NCBI RefSeq assembly: GCF_003054555.1
Contig: NZ_CP026304.1
Coordinates: 4,774,001 to 4,838,000 of the forward strand
Reading direction: 5' to 3'
Origin: Streptomyces lunaelactis
GTDB lineage: Bacteria > Actinomycetota > Actinomycetes > Streptomycetales > Streptomycetaceae
Length of the DNA: 64,000 nt
Shown: one piece after another, positions 1-7,715 of the stretch
How positions within the stretch are numbered: position 1 is the stretch's first letter
Layout of the letters: every line of letters begins with the position of its first letter
Program-made: the position numbers and the translations under genes
The notes under the pieces: model-generated
What the model was told of the DNA's origin: nothing
Seen by the model: the letters and a program-made list of their open reading frames with translations, nothing else
Database searches by the model: none

Positions 1-219
1 CTGCGGGCGGTGGTGCGCGGGCCGTACGCCGCGGGGCTGGACGAGCAGTGGGTGGCGGACGCGCTAGGGCTGCCGCTGGCGGGTGAACTGCCCATGGAGG
101 CAGGACTGTTGGCGGCCCAGGACAGCGGCGCTCCGCCGGGCGGCAGTGCGCGCGGGCCGCTGGCCAGGTTCTGCACGGCCTTCTGGGAGCGGGCGCTGGC
201 CGGGGGTGGGGTCTCATGA
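1..219 (+). CDS. Ssd/MinD-like septum-site protein, C-terminal end (partial)
   Basis: The reading frame is open at the left edge of the window, so only about the last 72 codons are present. It ends 4 bases inside the next gene (ATGA overlap with tadA), which indicates translational coupling. In actinobacterial Tad loci the gene before tadA normally encodes an Ssd/CpaE-like MinD-family ATPase thought to place the pilus machine or affect septation. The visible tail carries no catalytic motif, so the assignment rests on position and on the alanine/glycine-rich C-terminal style of that family. Confidence 0.6.
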   Translation: MRAVVRGPYAAGLDEQWVADALGLPLAGELPMEAGLLAAQDSGAPPGGSARGPLARFCTAFWERALAGGGVS

Positions 220-1364
220 GCGCCGGACTGCTGGATGCCGTACGGCAGCGGCTCGCGGAGAGCGGGGCCGAGCCGACTCCGGCCAGGGTGGCGGCCGCGC
301 TGCGGGCACAGGGGCGGCTGCTGGGGGATGCCGAAGTGCTGGGCGGCACCGAGAAGTTGCGGTGCGAGCTGGTGGGCACGGGGCCGCTGGAGCCGCTGCT
401 GGCAGACCCGGCCGTGACGGATGTGCTGGTGTCCGCGCCCGACCGGGTGTGGGTGGACCGGGGCTGCGGGCTCGAACTGACCCGGGTGACATTCGCGGAC
501 GCTATGGCGGTGCGCAGGCTGGCCCAGCGGCTCGCGGCAGTGGCGGAGCGGCGTCTTGACGACGCCCGGCCCTGGGTCGACGCGCGGCTGCCGGACGGGA
601 CGCGGATGCATGCCGTGATCCCGCCGGTGGCCGTCGGCTCGACGTGTCTGTCGCTGCGGGTGGTGCGGCCGAGGGCGTTCTCGGTGGGGGAGCTCGTCAC
701 AGCGGGGACGGTGCCGCCCGGCGGCGCCTGGGTGCTGCGGGCGTTGATCGAGGCCCGGCTCTCGTTCCTGATCAGCGGCGGCACAGGGTCCGGCAAGACG
801 ACCCTGCTGTCGAGCTTGCTGGGACTGGTGGGGGAGCGCGAGCGGATCGTGCTGGCCGAGGACTCGGCGGAGCTCAGACCCGAACACCCGCATGTGGTGC
901 GACTGGAGTCGCGCACGGCCAACCAGGAGGGCGCCGGCCGGGTGACGCTGCAGGACCTGGTGCGGCAGGCGCTGCGGATGCGGCCCGACCGGCTGGTCGT
1001 CGGGGAGGTGCGCGGCGCGGAGGTCACCGAGCTGCTGGCCGCGCTCAACACCGGCCACGAGGGCGGGTGCGGCACCGTCCACGCGAACGCGGCGGCGGAT
1101 GTGCCGGCGCGGCTGGAGGCGCTGGGGACGGCGGCCGGGCTCGACCGGGCGGCGCTGCACAGTCAGTTGGCTGCGGCACTCTCGGTGGTGATCCATCTCG
1201 TACGGGACAGGGGCGGGCAACGGCGGATCGCGGAGGTGCATGTGCTGGAGCGGGACGCGGCGGGGCTGGTGGTGACCGTGCCCGCGCTGCGGTGGGGCGC
1301 CGACGCGTTCGCGTACGAGCGGGGCTGGGCGCGGCTGCGGTCGCTGATCGGGGGTGCGCTGTGA
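216..1364 (+). CDS. tadA: TadA/CpaF-type pilus assembly ATPase
   Basis: A 382-residue secretion ATPase that powers assembly of Flp/Tad pili at the inner face of the membrane. The Walker A motif GGTGSGKTTLL lies near residues 187-197. The Walker B region MRPDRLVVGEVRG near 255-267 is followed by a histidine-containing segment (NTGHEGGCGTVHAN) typical of GspE/TadA ATPases. The N-terminal third resembles the CpaF domain that precedes the motor. The ATG at 216 overlaps the upstream stop, and the stop at 1362-1364 overlaps the start of the TadB-like gene, so this is a tight operon. Length is normal for short actinobacterial TadA proteins. Confidence 0.9.
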   Translation: MSAGLLDAVRQRLAESGAEPTPARVAAALRAQGRLLGDAEVLGGTEKLRCELVGTGPLEPLLADPAVTDVLVSAPDRVWVDRGCGLELTRVTFADAMAVRRLAQRLAAVAERRLDDARPWVDARLPDGTRMHAVIPPVAVGSTCLSLRVVRPRAFSVGELVTAGTVPPGGAWVLRALIEARLSFLISGGTGSGKTTLLSSLLGLVGERERIVLAEDSAELRPEHPHVVRLESRTANQEGAGRVTLQDLVRQALRMRPDRLVVGEVRGAEVTELLAALNTGHEGGCGTVHANAAADVPARLEALGTAAGLDRAALHSQLAAALSVVIHLVRDRGGQRRIAEVHVLERDAAGLVVTVPALRWGADAFAYERGWARLRSLIGGAL

Positions 1365-2212
1365 TGGCCGCTGAGTCGGTGTACGCGGCCGCGCTGTGTG
1401 CGGGGGCCGCGGCGTGGCTGACAGTCGGGCGGGAGCGGGGGCTGCGGCGGGCGCGGCTGCTCCTGGCCGGTGGCGGTGCGGTGGAGATGGCCCCGTGGTG
1501 GTCGCGGACGCGGCTGCTTCCGGTGGTCCGGCTGCGGCCGGAGTGGCTGTGTTTTCCCGCGGGGCTGGTTCTCGCGGTGCTGGGGGAGTCGGTGCTGCCG
1601 CTGGTCGCGGGCGCGGTGGCGGTGCCACTGATGAGGCGGCGGCTGCGGGCCCGGGAGCGGAGGCGGGAGCAGGAACGGCGGGCCGAGGGCGTCATCACCT
1701 TGTGCGGTGCGGTCGCCGGCGAGCTGCGGGCGGGGCTGCAGCCGGGGCAGGCGCTGCTGTTCGCCGCCAGATCCACGCGGGCGCTGGGTGGTGCTGAGGC
1801 TGCCGTACTGGCGGCGGCGCGGTTCGGGGGCGATGTGCCTGAGGTGCTGCGGGAGGCGTCCCGGGGGCCGGGCGCGGACGGGCTCGCCGGGGTCGCGGCC
1901 TGCTGGCGGGTGGCTGTGGACAGCGGAGCCGGTCTGGCCGCGGGCCTCGACCGGCTGGAAGCTGCACTGCGGGCGGACCGGGACCAACGGCAGGACCTCC
2001 GCTCCCAGTTGTCGGGAGCCTGGTCGACCATCAGCCTGCTGGCGCTGCTTCCCGTGGCCGGCCTGGCGATGGGCTGGGCGCTGGGCGCCGCCCCTCTGAG
2101 GGTGCTGCTGCACTCCCCGGCGGGCTTGGTGTGCCTGGTGATCGGCGGACTGCTGGAAGTCGCGGGGCTCTGCTGGGCCGCGCGGATCGTGCGGGGCGGG
2201 GAGGAGGCGTGA
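1364..2212 (+). CDS. tadB: TadB-like type II secretion F-domain membrane protein
   Basis: A 282-residue protein with hydrophobic segments near residues 3-20, 45-75 and two long ones at the C-terminus, around a cytoplasmic T2SSF domain (EQERRAEGVITLCGAV to SGAWSTISLLALLP). It is the inner-membrane platform of the Tad pilus machine and works with TadA and TadC. The start is GTG 1361 or ATG 1364; both lie within the tadA stop, and I use the ATG. Its 3' end overlaps the following tadC-like gene by 4 bases (GTGA). Confidence 0.85.
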   Translation: MAAESVYAAALCAGAAAWLTVGRERGLRRARLLLAGGGAVEMAPWWSRTRLLPVVRLRPEWLCFPAGLVLAVLGESVLPLVAGAVAVPLMRRRLRARERRREQERRAEGVITLCGAVAGELRAGLQPGQALLFAARSTRALGGAEAAVLAAARFGGDVPEVLREASRGPGADGLAGVAACWRVAVDSGAGLAAGLDRLEAALRADRDQRQDLRSQLSGAWSTISLLALLPVAGLAMGWALGAAPLRVLLHSPAGLVCLVIGGLLEVAGLCWAARIVRGGEEA

Positions 2213-2979
2213 CCGGGGACGCCGTCCACCGGCTGGAGGCAGTGGTGTCCGTACTGGCCGCGGCGGCCTGCCTGGGCTTCGCGGTCGCGGGCAGACGGCG
2301 CGAGCGCAGGGTGCGCAGACGGATCGAGGCGCTGCTCGCGGTGGAGTGCGAACGGCGGCGGTGGCGGCCGGAATGCGGCGCCTGGGTGAGGCGCTGGGCC
2401 GCTCCGCTGGGCGCGGTGATCACCGGCTGTGTCCTGGTCGGCGGGGTGACCGGCGGCGTTGTCGGGCTCGCCGGGGCGTACGGCGTATGGCGCTGGCAGC
2501 GAAGCCGAAAGCCCGGCCCGGACATCCGCGATCGCGAGGCGAGCCGTCAACTGCCGCTCGCCGCCGACCTCCTGGCCGCCTGCATCTCCGCCGGGGCCGG
2601 TCCGCGCGAGGCGGCGGAGGCGGTCGGAGAGTCACTGGGCGGCCCGGTCGGCGAACGGCTCGCACGGGCGGCGGCCGAACTGCGGCTGGGTGGTGAACCG
2701 GCGCAGGCGTGGGGGTGGTTCGGGCGGATACCAGGCGCGGCGGCACTGGCCCGCTGTCTGGAGCGGGCCGACTCCACTGGGGCTCCGGCGGCGGAGCCTG
2801 TGGCCCGGCTGGCCGAGCGCTTCCGGGCGGACCGGGCGCGGACGGCCGTGGCCAGGGGCCACAAGGCCCAGGTGTTGATCACTGCTCCGGTGGGGCTGTG
2901 CTTCCTGCCCGCCTTCCTGGCGGTCGGGGTGGCTCCGGTGGTGATCGGCTTGGCGGGCGGACTGCTGAACGGCAACTGA
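2209..2979 (+). CDS. tadC: TadC-like type II secretion F-domain membrane protein
   Basis: A 256-residue protein starting at the GTG that overlaps the tadB stop. It has an N-terminal membrane segment (VVSVLAAAACLGFAVAG), a pair near residue 65-85, a soluble F-domain with the usual LPLAADLLAACISAGAGP segment, and a C-terminal hydrophobic pair. It is the second platform protein of the Tad system. Short F-domain proteins of about this size are usual in actinobacteria. The open frame extends upstream to 2131, but that part overlaps tadB and is not used. Confidence 0.82.
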   Translation: MTGDAVHRLEAVVSVLAAAACLGFAVAGRRRERRVRRRIEALLAVECERRRWRPECGAWVRRWAAPLGAVITGCVLVGGVTGGVVGLAGAYGVWRWQRSRKPGPDIRDREASRQLPLAADLLAACISAGAGPREAAEAVGESLGGPVGERLARAAAELRLGGEPAQAWGWFGRIPGAAALARCLERADSTGAPAAEPVARLAERFRADRARTAVARGHKAQVLITAPVGLCFLPAFLAVGVAPVVIGLAGGLLNGN

Positions 2980-3011
2980 ACATGGCCGGTTGCGCAACTG
3001 AACGAGATCTC

Positions 3012-3224
3012 ATGGGGGTTGATATGTGGAATCCGGTGCGGGGATGGCTTCGCGGACTCGCTCGCAGGATGCGCGGAGACGCGGGGATGACCACGTCCGA
3101 GTACGCGATGGGGACGATCGCCGCGTGTGCTTTCGCGGCCGTTCTGTACAAGGTCGTCACCAGCGGGGCCGTTTCGGGGGCACTGCAGTCGGTGATCGGC
3201 AAGGCGCTCAATGCGCAGTTCTGA
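3012..3224 (+). CDS. Flp pilin-like small protein (DUF4244 type)
   Basis: A 70-residue protein with the segment GDAGMTTSEYAMGTIAACAF followed by a single hydrophobic helix and the ending ALNAQF. The G-M-T-T-S-E-Y motif resembles the prepilin E-Y signature of Flp pilins, so this is the likely major pilin of the locus. ATG 3012 and ATG 3024 (MWNPVRG) are both possible; the run of five G just before 3024 is a good ribosome binding site and may favour the shorter form. The 3' end overlaps the next gene by 14 bases. Confidence 0.75.
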   Translation: MGVDMWNPVRGWLRGLARRMRGDAGMTTSEYAMGTIAACAFAAVLYKVVTSGAVSGALQSVIGKALNAQF

Positions 3225-3699
3225 GGGGGCCGACAGGGGCTCCGTGACGGCGGAGGCGGCCGTCGCGGTGCCGGCCCTGGTGGTCTTCGCCATGGCCCTG
3301 GTCTGGGCGCTGATGGCGGCCTCCGCTCAGATCCGGTGCGTGGACGCGGCTCGGGCCGGGGCACGGGCGGCGGCCAGGTCCGAGCCGCGGGCGGCCGCGC
3401 TGGCCGCTGCCCGCTCGGCCGCCCCGGAGGGCGCTCGGGTCACGCTGGGGCGGGCAGGGGAGCTGTGGCGGGTGCAGGTCGAGGCTAAGGCTCCGGGGCC
3501 GGGCGCGCTGACTCTGACGCTGAGCGCGGAGGCGGCGGCCCTCGCCGAGGACACGGTGGGCGGTCATGACCCCGCGGGCCAGGACGACGCGGGTCAGGAC
3601 CCTTCGGGCCAGGACGACGCGGGTCAGGACGGCGCCACGGGCCCAGGGGCCGTCGGCCGTACCGACGCCGGCGGCGGCACTGGGGCGGTGGCCCCGTGA
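3211..3699 (+). CDS. TadE-like pseudopilin
   Basis: A 162-residue protein opening with RGSVTAEAAVAVPALVVFAM, the TadE signature of an acidic residue just inside a single N-terminal membrane helix. The C-terminal third is a low-complexity Q-D-D-A-G-Q-D repeat region encoded by a 30-bp periodic DNA repeat (26 of 30 bases identical, 3575-3600 and 3605-3630). TadE proteins are minor pilins of the Flp system. The repeat tail is outside the family domain and is probably variable in length between strains. The gene overlaps its neighbours on both sides. Confidence 0.8.
   Translation: MRSSEGADRGSVTAEAAVAVPALVVFAMALVWALMAASAQIRCVDAARAGARAAARSEPRAAALAAARSAAPEGARVTLGRAGELWRVQVEAKAPGPGALTLTLSAEAAALAEDTVGGHDPAGQDDAGQDPSGQDDAGQDGATGPGAVGRTDAGGGTGAVAP
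3575..3630 (+). repeat. Two-copy 30-bp periodic repeat inside the tadE-like gene
   Basis: A 26-base string occurs at 3575-3600 and again at 3605-3630, a 30-bp period that keeps the frame (10 codons). It encodes the Q-D-D-A-G-Q-D repeat near the C-terminus of the pseudopilin. Confidence 0.9.
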
Positions 3700-4061
3700 A
3701 CCGGGACCGCGGGTCGGCGACCGTCTGGGTGGCCATGGCGACGACCGTGCTGTGCGCCGTCTTCGCGGTCGTGCTTGCCATGGGGCAGGCCGTGGTCGCC
3801 CGCCACCGGGCGGGCTCCGCCGCGGACCTGGCGGCCCTCGCCGCGGCAGACCATGCCCTGAGCGGCACCGACGCAGCCTGCGCGAAGGCGGCCCAGGTGG
3901 CCGGGGCACAGGGCGCGACGGTGGTGCGGTGCGCGGTGCGGGGTGAGATCGCCGATGTGACGGCGCAGGCCCGCTTCGGTCCGTACGCCCCGACGGTCAG
4001 GTCGCGGGCGGGGCCGCCGGGGCCTTCTGGTCCGCCGGAGCTCCCCGGAGCAGTTCCGTGA
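3696..4061 (+). CDS. Tad-locus helicase-adjacent pseudopilin (Rv3654c/TadG-like)
   Basis: A 121-residue protein starting at the GTG that overlaps the previous stop by 4 bases. NRDRGSATVWVAMATTVLCA followed by a hydrophobic helix and RHRAGSAADLAALAAAD is the signature of the actinobacterial Rv3654c/TadG-like family of secreted or membrane-anchored pseudopilins. It is the last gene of the pilus operon. Its final 65 bases overlap the 3' end of the convergent helicase gene. Confidence 0.78.
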   Translation: MNRDRGSATVWVAMATTVLCAVFAVVLAMGQAVVARHRAGSAADLAALAAADHALSGTDAACAKAAQVAGAQGATVVRCAVRGEIADVTAQARFGPYAPTVRSRAGPPGPSGPPELPGAVP

Positions 4062-6480
4062 GGAGGCGGACCGCGCCGCGCTTGTGCAGCGGATCGTTGC
4101 CGTTACCGCACTTGGGGGACTGGATGCAGGACGGGCAGCCCGCGTCGCACTCGCAGGAGGCGATCGCCTCACGCGTGGCGGTGAGCCACTCACGGGCGGT
4201 GTGGAAGGCCCGCTCGGCGAAGCCCGCGCCACCCGGATGGCCGTCGTACACGAAGACCGTCGGCAGCAGCGTGTCCGGGTGGAGCGGTACGGAGACCCCG
4301 CCGATGTCCCAGCGGTCGCAGGTGGCGAAGAGCGGCAGCATCCCGATGGAGGCGTGCTCGGCGGCGTGCAGGGCCCCGCCCAGCTGTTCCGGGTTGACAC
4401 GGGCAGCGTCCAGCTGGTCCTCGGTGACCGTCCACCACACGGCCCGGGTGCGCAGCGTCCGCGGCGGCAGATCGAGCTTGGTCTCGCCGAGGACCTCGCC
4501 GGTGATGAGTTTGCGGCGCAGGAAGGAGACGACCTGGTTGGTGACCTCGACGGAGCCGTAACAGAGGCGTCCGGCGCCCCAGGGGATCTCGGTGTCGGTT
4601 TCGAGTACGGAGATGGAGGTGGTGTCGCGCGCGGTGGTGGAGTACGGCGGATCGGCCTCCTCGACGAGCGCGGCCGAGTCCTCCAGGTCCAGGTGCTTTA
4701 CCAGGTACGTACGGCCCTGGTGGAGGTGTACGGCCCCGTCGTGGACGGCGGTGTGGGCGGCCGATTCGTCGACCGTGCCCAGCAGCCGGCCGGTGGCGGC
4801 CTCGACGATCTGGACCGGGCGGCCGCCCTCGCCCCGGATGTCGGTGAGGTCGGCCGCCCGCTCGCGGCGGGTCCAGTGCCAGGCGGTGGCCCGGCGGCGG
4901 AGCAGCCTGGCCGCTTCCAGCTGGGGCATGAGCTCGGCGGTCGCCGGGCCGAAGAGCTCCAGATCCTCTTCCGTGAGCGGGAGCTCGGCGGCAGCCGCGC
5001 ACAGATGGGGGGCGAGCACATACGGGTTGTCCGGGTCGAGGACCGTGGACTCCACCGGCTGCTGGAACAGCGCCTCGGGGTGGTGGACGAGGAAGGTGTC
5101 CAGCGGGTCGTCGCGGGCGACGAGGATGGCCAGGGCGCCCTGGCCCGACCGTCCGGCGCGCCCGGCCTGCTGCCACAGGGATGCCCGCGTCCCCGGGTAG
5201 CCGGCGATGACGACGGCATCCAGGCCCGAGACGTCGACGCCGAGCTCCAGCGCCGTGGTGGCGGCGAGACCGAGGAGCTCGCCGGAGTGCAGTGCCCGCT
5301 CCAGGGCGCGGCGCTCCTCGGGGAGATAGCCGCCCCGGTAGGCGGCGACACGCGCGGGCAGCGAGCGGTCTACCTCGGCCAGGCGTTCCTTGGTGATGAC
5401 GGAGATGAGCTCGGCGCCGCGACGGGAGCGAACGAAGGCGACCGTCCGGACGCCCTGCACGGTCAGATCGGTGAGGAGGTCCGCCGTCTCGGCCGTGGCG
5501 GTGCGGCGGACCGGCGCGCCCTTCTCGCCGTGGAGCTCGGTGAGCGGGGGCTCCCAGAGGGCGAAGACGAGCTCGCCGCGCGGTGAGGCGTCGTCGGCGA
5601 CCTCCTGGACGGTCAGGCCGGTGAGCCGTCCGGCGGCGAGCGCGGGTTCCGCGGCGGTGGCGGAGGCGAGGAGGAAGACCGGATTCGCACCGTAGCGGGC
5701 GCATACACGGCGAAGACGGCGCACCACCTGGGCGACGTGGGAGCCGAAGACACCCCGGTAGGTGTGGCACTCGTCGATCACGACGTAGCGCAGGGAGCGC
5801 AGGAAGGAGGACCAGCGGGGATGTGAGGGAAGTATCCCGCGGTGGAGCATGTCGGGGTTGGTGAGGACGTAATTGGCGTACTGGCGGACCCACTCGCGTT
5901 CCTCGACGGGCGTGTCGCCGTCGTAGACCGCGGGGCGGATGCGGTTGCCGAGCGGCGCGCTGAGCTCCTTCACCGCGCGGCGCTGGTCGGCGGCGAGGGC
6001 CTTGGTGGGGGCGAGATAGAGGGCCGTGGCGCCGCGCCCGTTCGCGGCCTCGGAGCCGTCGAGCAGCGTGGTCAGTACGGGCGCGAGATAGGCCAGGGAC
6101 TTGCCCGAGGCTGTGCCGGTGGCGATCACGACGGATTCGCCGTCCAGAGCGTGCTCGGCGGCGGCCGCCTGGTGGGCCCAGGGGTGCTCGATGCCGGCCT
6201 GCTGAATGGCGTTGATCACTTCCGGGCGGATGCGATGGGGCCAGACGGCATGACGGCCCGGCCTGGGGGGCAAGTGCTCCGTATGAGTGATGCGCGCAGC
6301 CCGGCCCGCCCCCGCGGTGAGCCGGTCGAGGACCGCACCGGGCGAGGGGCGGGTTTCCCCGGTCTCGGGAGGTCGTCTGGGGCGGAGATTCTTGGCCATC
6401 GGCACCGAGTGTGTCACCGGAGTGACGGACAATGGTCCCAAGGCGTCGTGCATGGCTGTTGGTAAGTGATTGAATGCCAT
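3997..6480 (-). CDS. DEAD/DEAH-box helicase with DUF1998 zinc domain (MrfA/YprA-like)
   Basis: An 827-residue superfamily 2 helicase. Walker A is ATGTASGKS near residue 120, the Walker B box is IDECHTYRG near 235, and the second RecA-like domain holds AGYPGTRASLWQQAGRAGR. The C-terminus carries a four-cysteine cluster (SCECDAGCPSCIQSPKCGNG), the DUF1998/MZB zinc domain. This layout is that of Bacillus MrfA (YprA) and Hrq1-like repair helicases, so a role in repair of mitomycin-type or crosslink damage is plausible but inferred. I chose the ATG at 6480 because longer open frame runs over the divergent bldG gene. The 3' end overlaps the convergent pilin-like gene by 65 bases. Confidence 0.85.
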   Translation of the reverse strand: MAFNHLPTAMHDALGPLSVTPVTHSVPMAKNLRPRRPPETGETRPSPGAVLDRLTAGAGRAARITHTEHLPPRPGRHAVWPHRIRPEVINAIQQAGIEHPWAHQAAAAEHALDGESVVIATGTASGKSLAYLAPVLTTLLDGSEAANGRGATALYLAPTKALAADQRRAVKELSAPLGNRIRPAVYDGDTPVEEREWVRQYANYVLTNPDMLHRGILPSHPRWSSFLRSLRYVVIDECHTYRGVFGSHVAQVVRRLRRVCARYGANPVFLLASATAAEPALAAGRLTGLTVQEVADDASPRGELVFALWEPPLTELHGEKGAPVRRTATAETADLLTDLTVQGVRTVAFVRSRRGAELISVITKERLAEVDRSLPARVAAYRGGYLPEERRALERALHSGELLGLAATTALELGVDVSGLDAVVIAGYPGTRASLWQQAGRAGRSGQGALAILVARDDPLDTFLVHHPEALFQQPVESTVLDPDNPYVLAPHLCAAAAELPLTEEDLELFGPATAELMPQLEAARLLRRRATAWHWTRRERAADLTDIRGEGGRPVQIVEAATGRLLGTVDESAAHTAVHDGAVHLHQGRTYLVKHLDLEDSAALVEEADPPYSTTARDTTSISVLETDTEIPWGAGRLCYGSVEVTNQVVSFLRRKLITGEVLGETKLDLPPRTLRTRAVWWTVTEDQLDAARVNPEQLGGALHAAEHASIGMLPLFATCDRWDIGGVSVPLHPDTLLPTVFVYDGHPGGAGFAERAFHTAREWLTATREAIASCECDAGCPSCIQSPKCGNGNDPLHKRGAVRLLTELLRGAPADQKAPAAPPAT

Positions 6481-6558
6481 CGCGGCTGGCGACCGTCCTC
6501 CGGCTCCGCCGGGGAGACCTGAGGGGCGGCCGCTCGATAGCAAGGTGCTGGAGGATCC

Positions 6559-6912
6559 GTGGACCTGTCCCTGTCGACTCGCAATGTGTCCGGCCCTGGT
6601 GGCGACCGTACGGTCGTCGAGGTCGGTGGCGAGATTGATGTGTATACCGCGCCCAAGCTGCGCGAGCAGTTGGTCGAGTTGGTGAACGACGGCAGCTACC
6701 ACCTGGTTGTCGACATGGAGGGCGTGGACTTCCTCGACTCCACCGGCCTCGGCGTGCTCGTGGGCGGCCTGAAGCGTGTACGTGCGCATGAAGGCTCGCT
6801 GCGCCTGGTCTGCAACCAGGAGCGCATTCTCAAGATCTTCCGGATCACAGGTCTGACCAAGGTGTTCCCGATCCACACCACGGTCGACGAAGCTGTCGCG
6901 GCGACCGACTGA
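6559..6912 (+). CDS. bldG: Anti-sigma factor antagonist BldG
   Basis: A 117-residue STAS-domain protein almost identical to BldG as I remember it, but with about four extra residues near position 11-15. The phosphorylatable serine is Ser61 in [10 protein letters not shown] (the residue usually numbered 57). BldG is required for aerial growth and antibiotic production in Streptomyces; it binds anti-sigma factors when unphosphorylated. The GTG start has GGAGGA just upstream. Only 78 bases separate it from the divergent helicase gene. The anti-sigma kinase gene follows 91 bases downstream, and the two are known to be co-transcribed in S. coelicolor. Confidence 0.95.
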   Translation: MDLSLSTRNVSGPGGDRTVVEVGGEIDVYTAPKLREQLVELVNDGSYHLVVDMEGVDFLDSTGLGVLVGGLKRVRAHEGSLRLVCNQERILKIFRITGLTKVFPIHTTVDEAVAATD

Positions 6913-7003
6913 CGGTCGGCCGGAGACTGCCGGAAGAAGTGAGGGGTACCGGGCATCCAGCCCGGCCCCTGAGATGCACGCCCGTACGTCCGAGGGGGAT
7001 TGC

Positions 7004-7450
7004 ATGGCCACCGTTGAACTCCGATTCAGCGCCCAGCCCGAGCATGTCAGGACGGCCCGTCTGGTGGCCGCTGCCGTGGCTCGCAGGGCCGGAGTCGACG
7101 AGGCCGTGCTGGACGAGGTGCGGCTCGCTGTCGGCGAGGCGTGCAGCCGCGCCGTTGGGCTGCACCGAAGCAATGGCATCACCGCGCCCGTCACGGTCCG
7201 GCTCTCCGAGGAGGAGAAGACCTTCTCCATCGAGGTCCGGGACGAGGTCCCTGGTGTGGGCGCCGAGGGAGCCAATGGGGTCCCCGGCGCGCGTAACGGC
7301 ACCGCCGAGGACCCTGACTCCGACGGCGAGGACGAGATGGGCCTCGCGGTCATCAGCGGCCTCGTCGACGACGTGGAGGTCACCTCCACCGAGGAAGGTG
7401 GCGAGATCCGGATGAGCTGGCCCACGACGCCGGTCACCGCACTGCCCTGA
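7004..7450 (+). CDS. Anti-sigma factor kinase partner of BldG (SCO3548/ORF3-like)
   Basis: A 148-residue GHKL-type ATP-binding protein of the RsbW/SpoIIAB family. The N-box DEVRLAVGEACSRAV is clear, and the C-terminal part has DEMGLAVISGLVDDVEV. I place the start at ATG 7004, preceded by GAGGGGGA; an upstream ATG at 6974 adds only 10 unconserved residues. In S. coelicolor the equivalent gene next to bldG encodes an anti-sigma factor that binds BldG and antagonises it. An acidic loop (EDPDSDGEDE) interrupts the usual glycine-rich ATP lid. Confidence 0.88.
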   Translation: MATVELRFSAQPEHVRTARLVAAAVARRAGVDEAVLDEVRLAVGEACSRAVGLHRSNGITAPVTVRLSEEEKTFSIEVRDEVPGVGAEGANGVPGARNGTAEDPDSDGEDEMGLAVISGLVDDVEVTSTEEGGEIRMSWPTTPVTALP

Positions 7451-7500
7451 GCACGCTGTGTTGACCGAGCTGACAGTCGGCTGATCGTTCTGAAGTGAAG

Positions 7501-7526
7501 AGGCCCTGCTTGAGCAGGGCCTTTTT
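7501..7526 (+). terminator. Rho-independent terminator after the bldG operon
   Basis: A perfect 10-bp inverted repeat (7501-7510 with 7513-7522) is followed by a T-run at 7522-7526, 50 bases after the stop of the anti-sigma gene. The remaining 190 bases to the next start hold its leader, which is unusually AT-rich for this genome, but I cannot assign a promoter there with certainty. Confidence 0.85.
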
Positions 7527-7715
7527 CGCTTTCCCTAGATCATTCGAGGGACGTCAATGCCTTTGTCCCGTTACCTCTTTCGGGGGCATTTTGGGAACGC
7601 GATCATTTGCTGAGTAGCAAGTGAAGGTCAATTAGATTTGTCGCGCCCTGTTTTGATCAGGTTCCGCTCCCTACAATCCGTCCACATCTTGAGCTCTGAG
7701 CGTCAAGGAGGACGA

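Noticed and set aside
6481..7437. N-terminal extension of the helicase frame
   Set aside because: It would run through bldG and the anti-sigma gene; the conserved start is the ATG at 6480.
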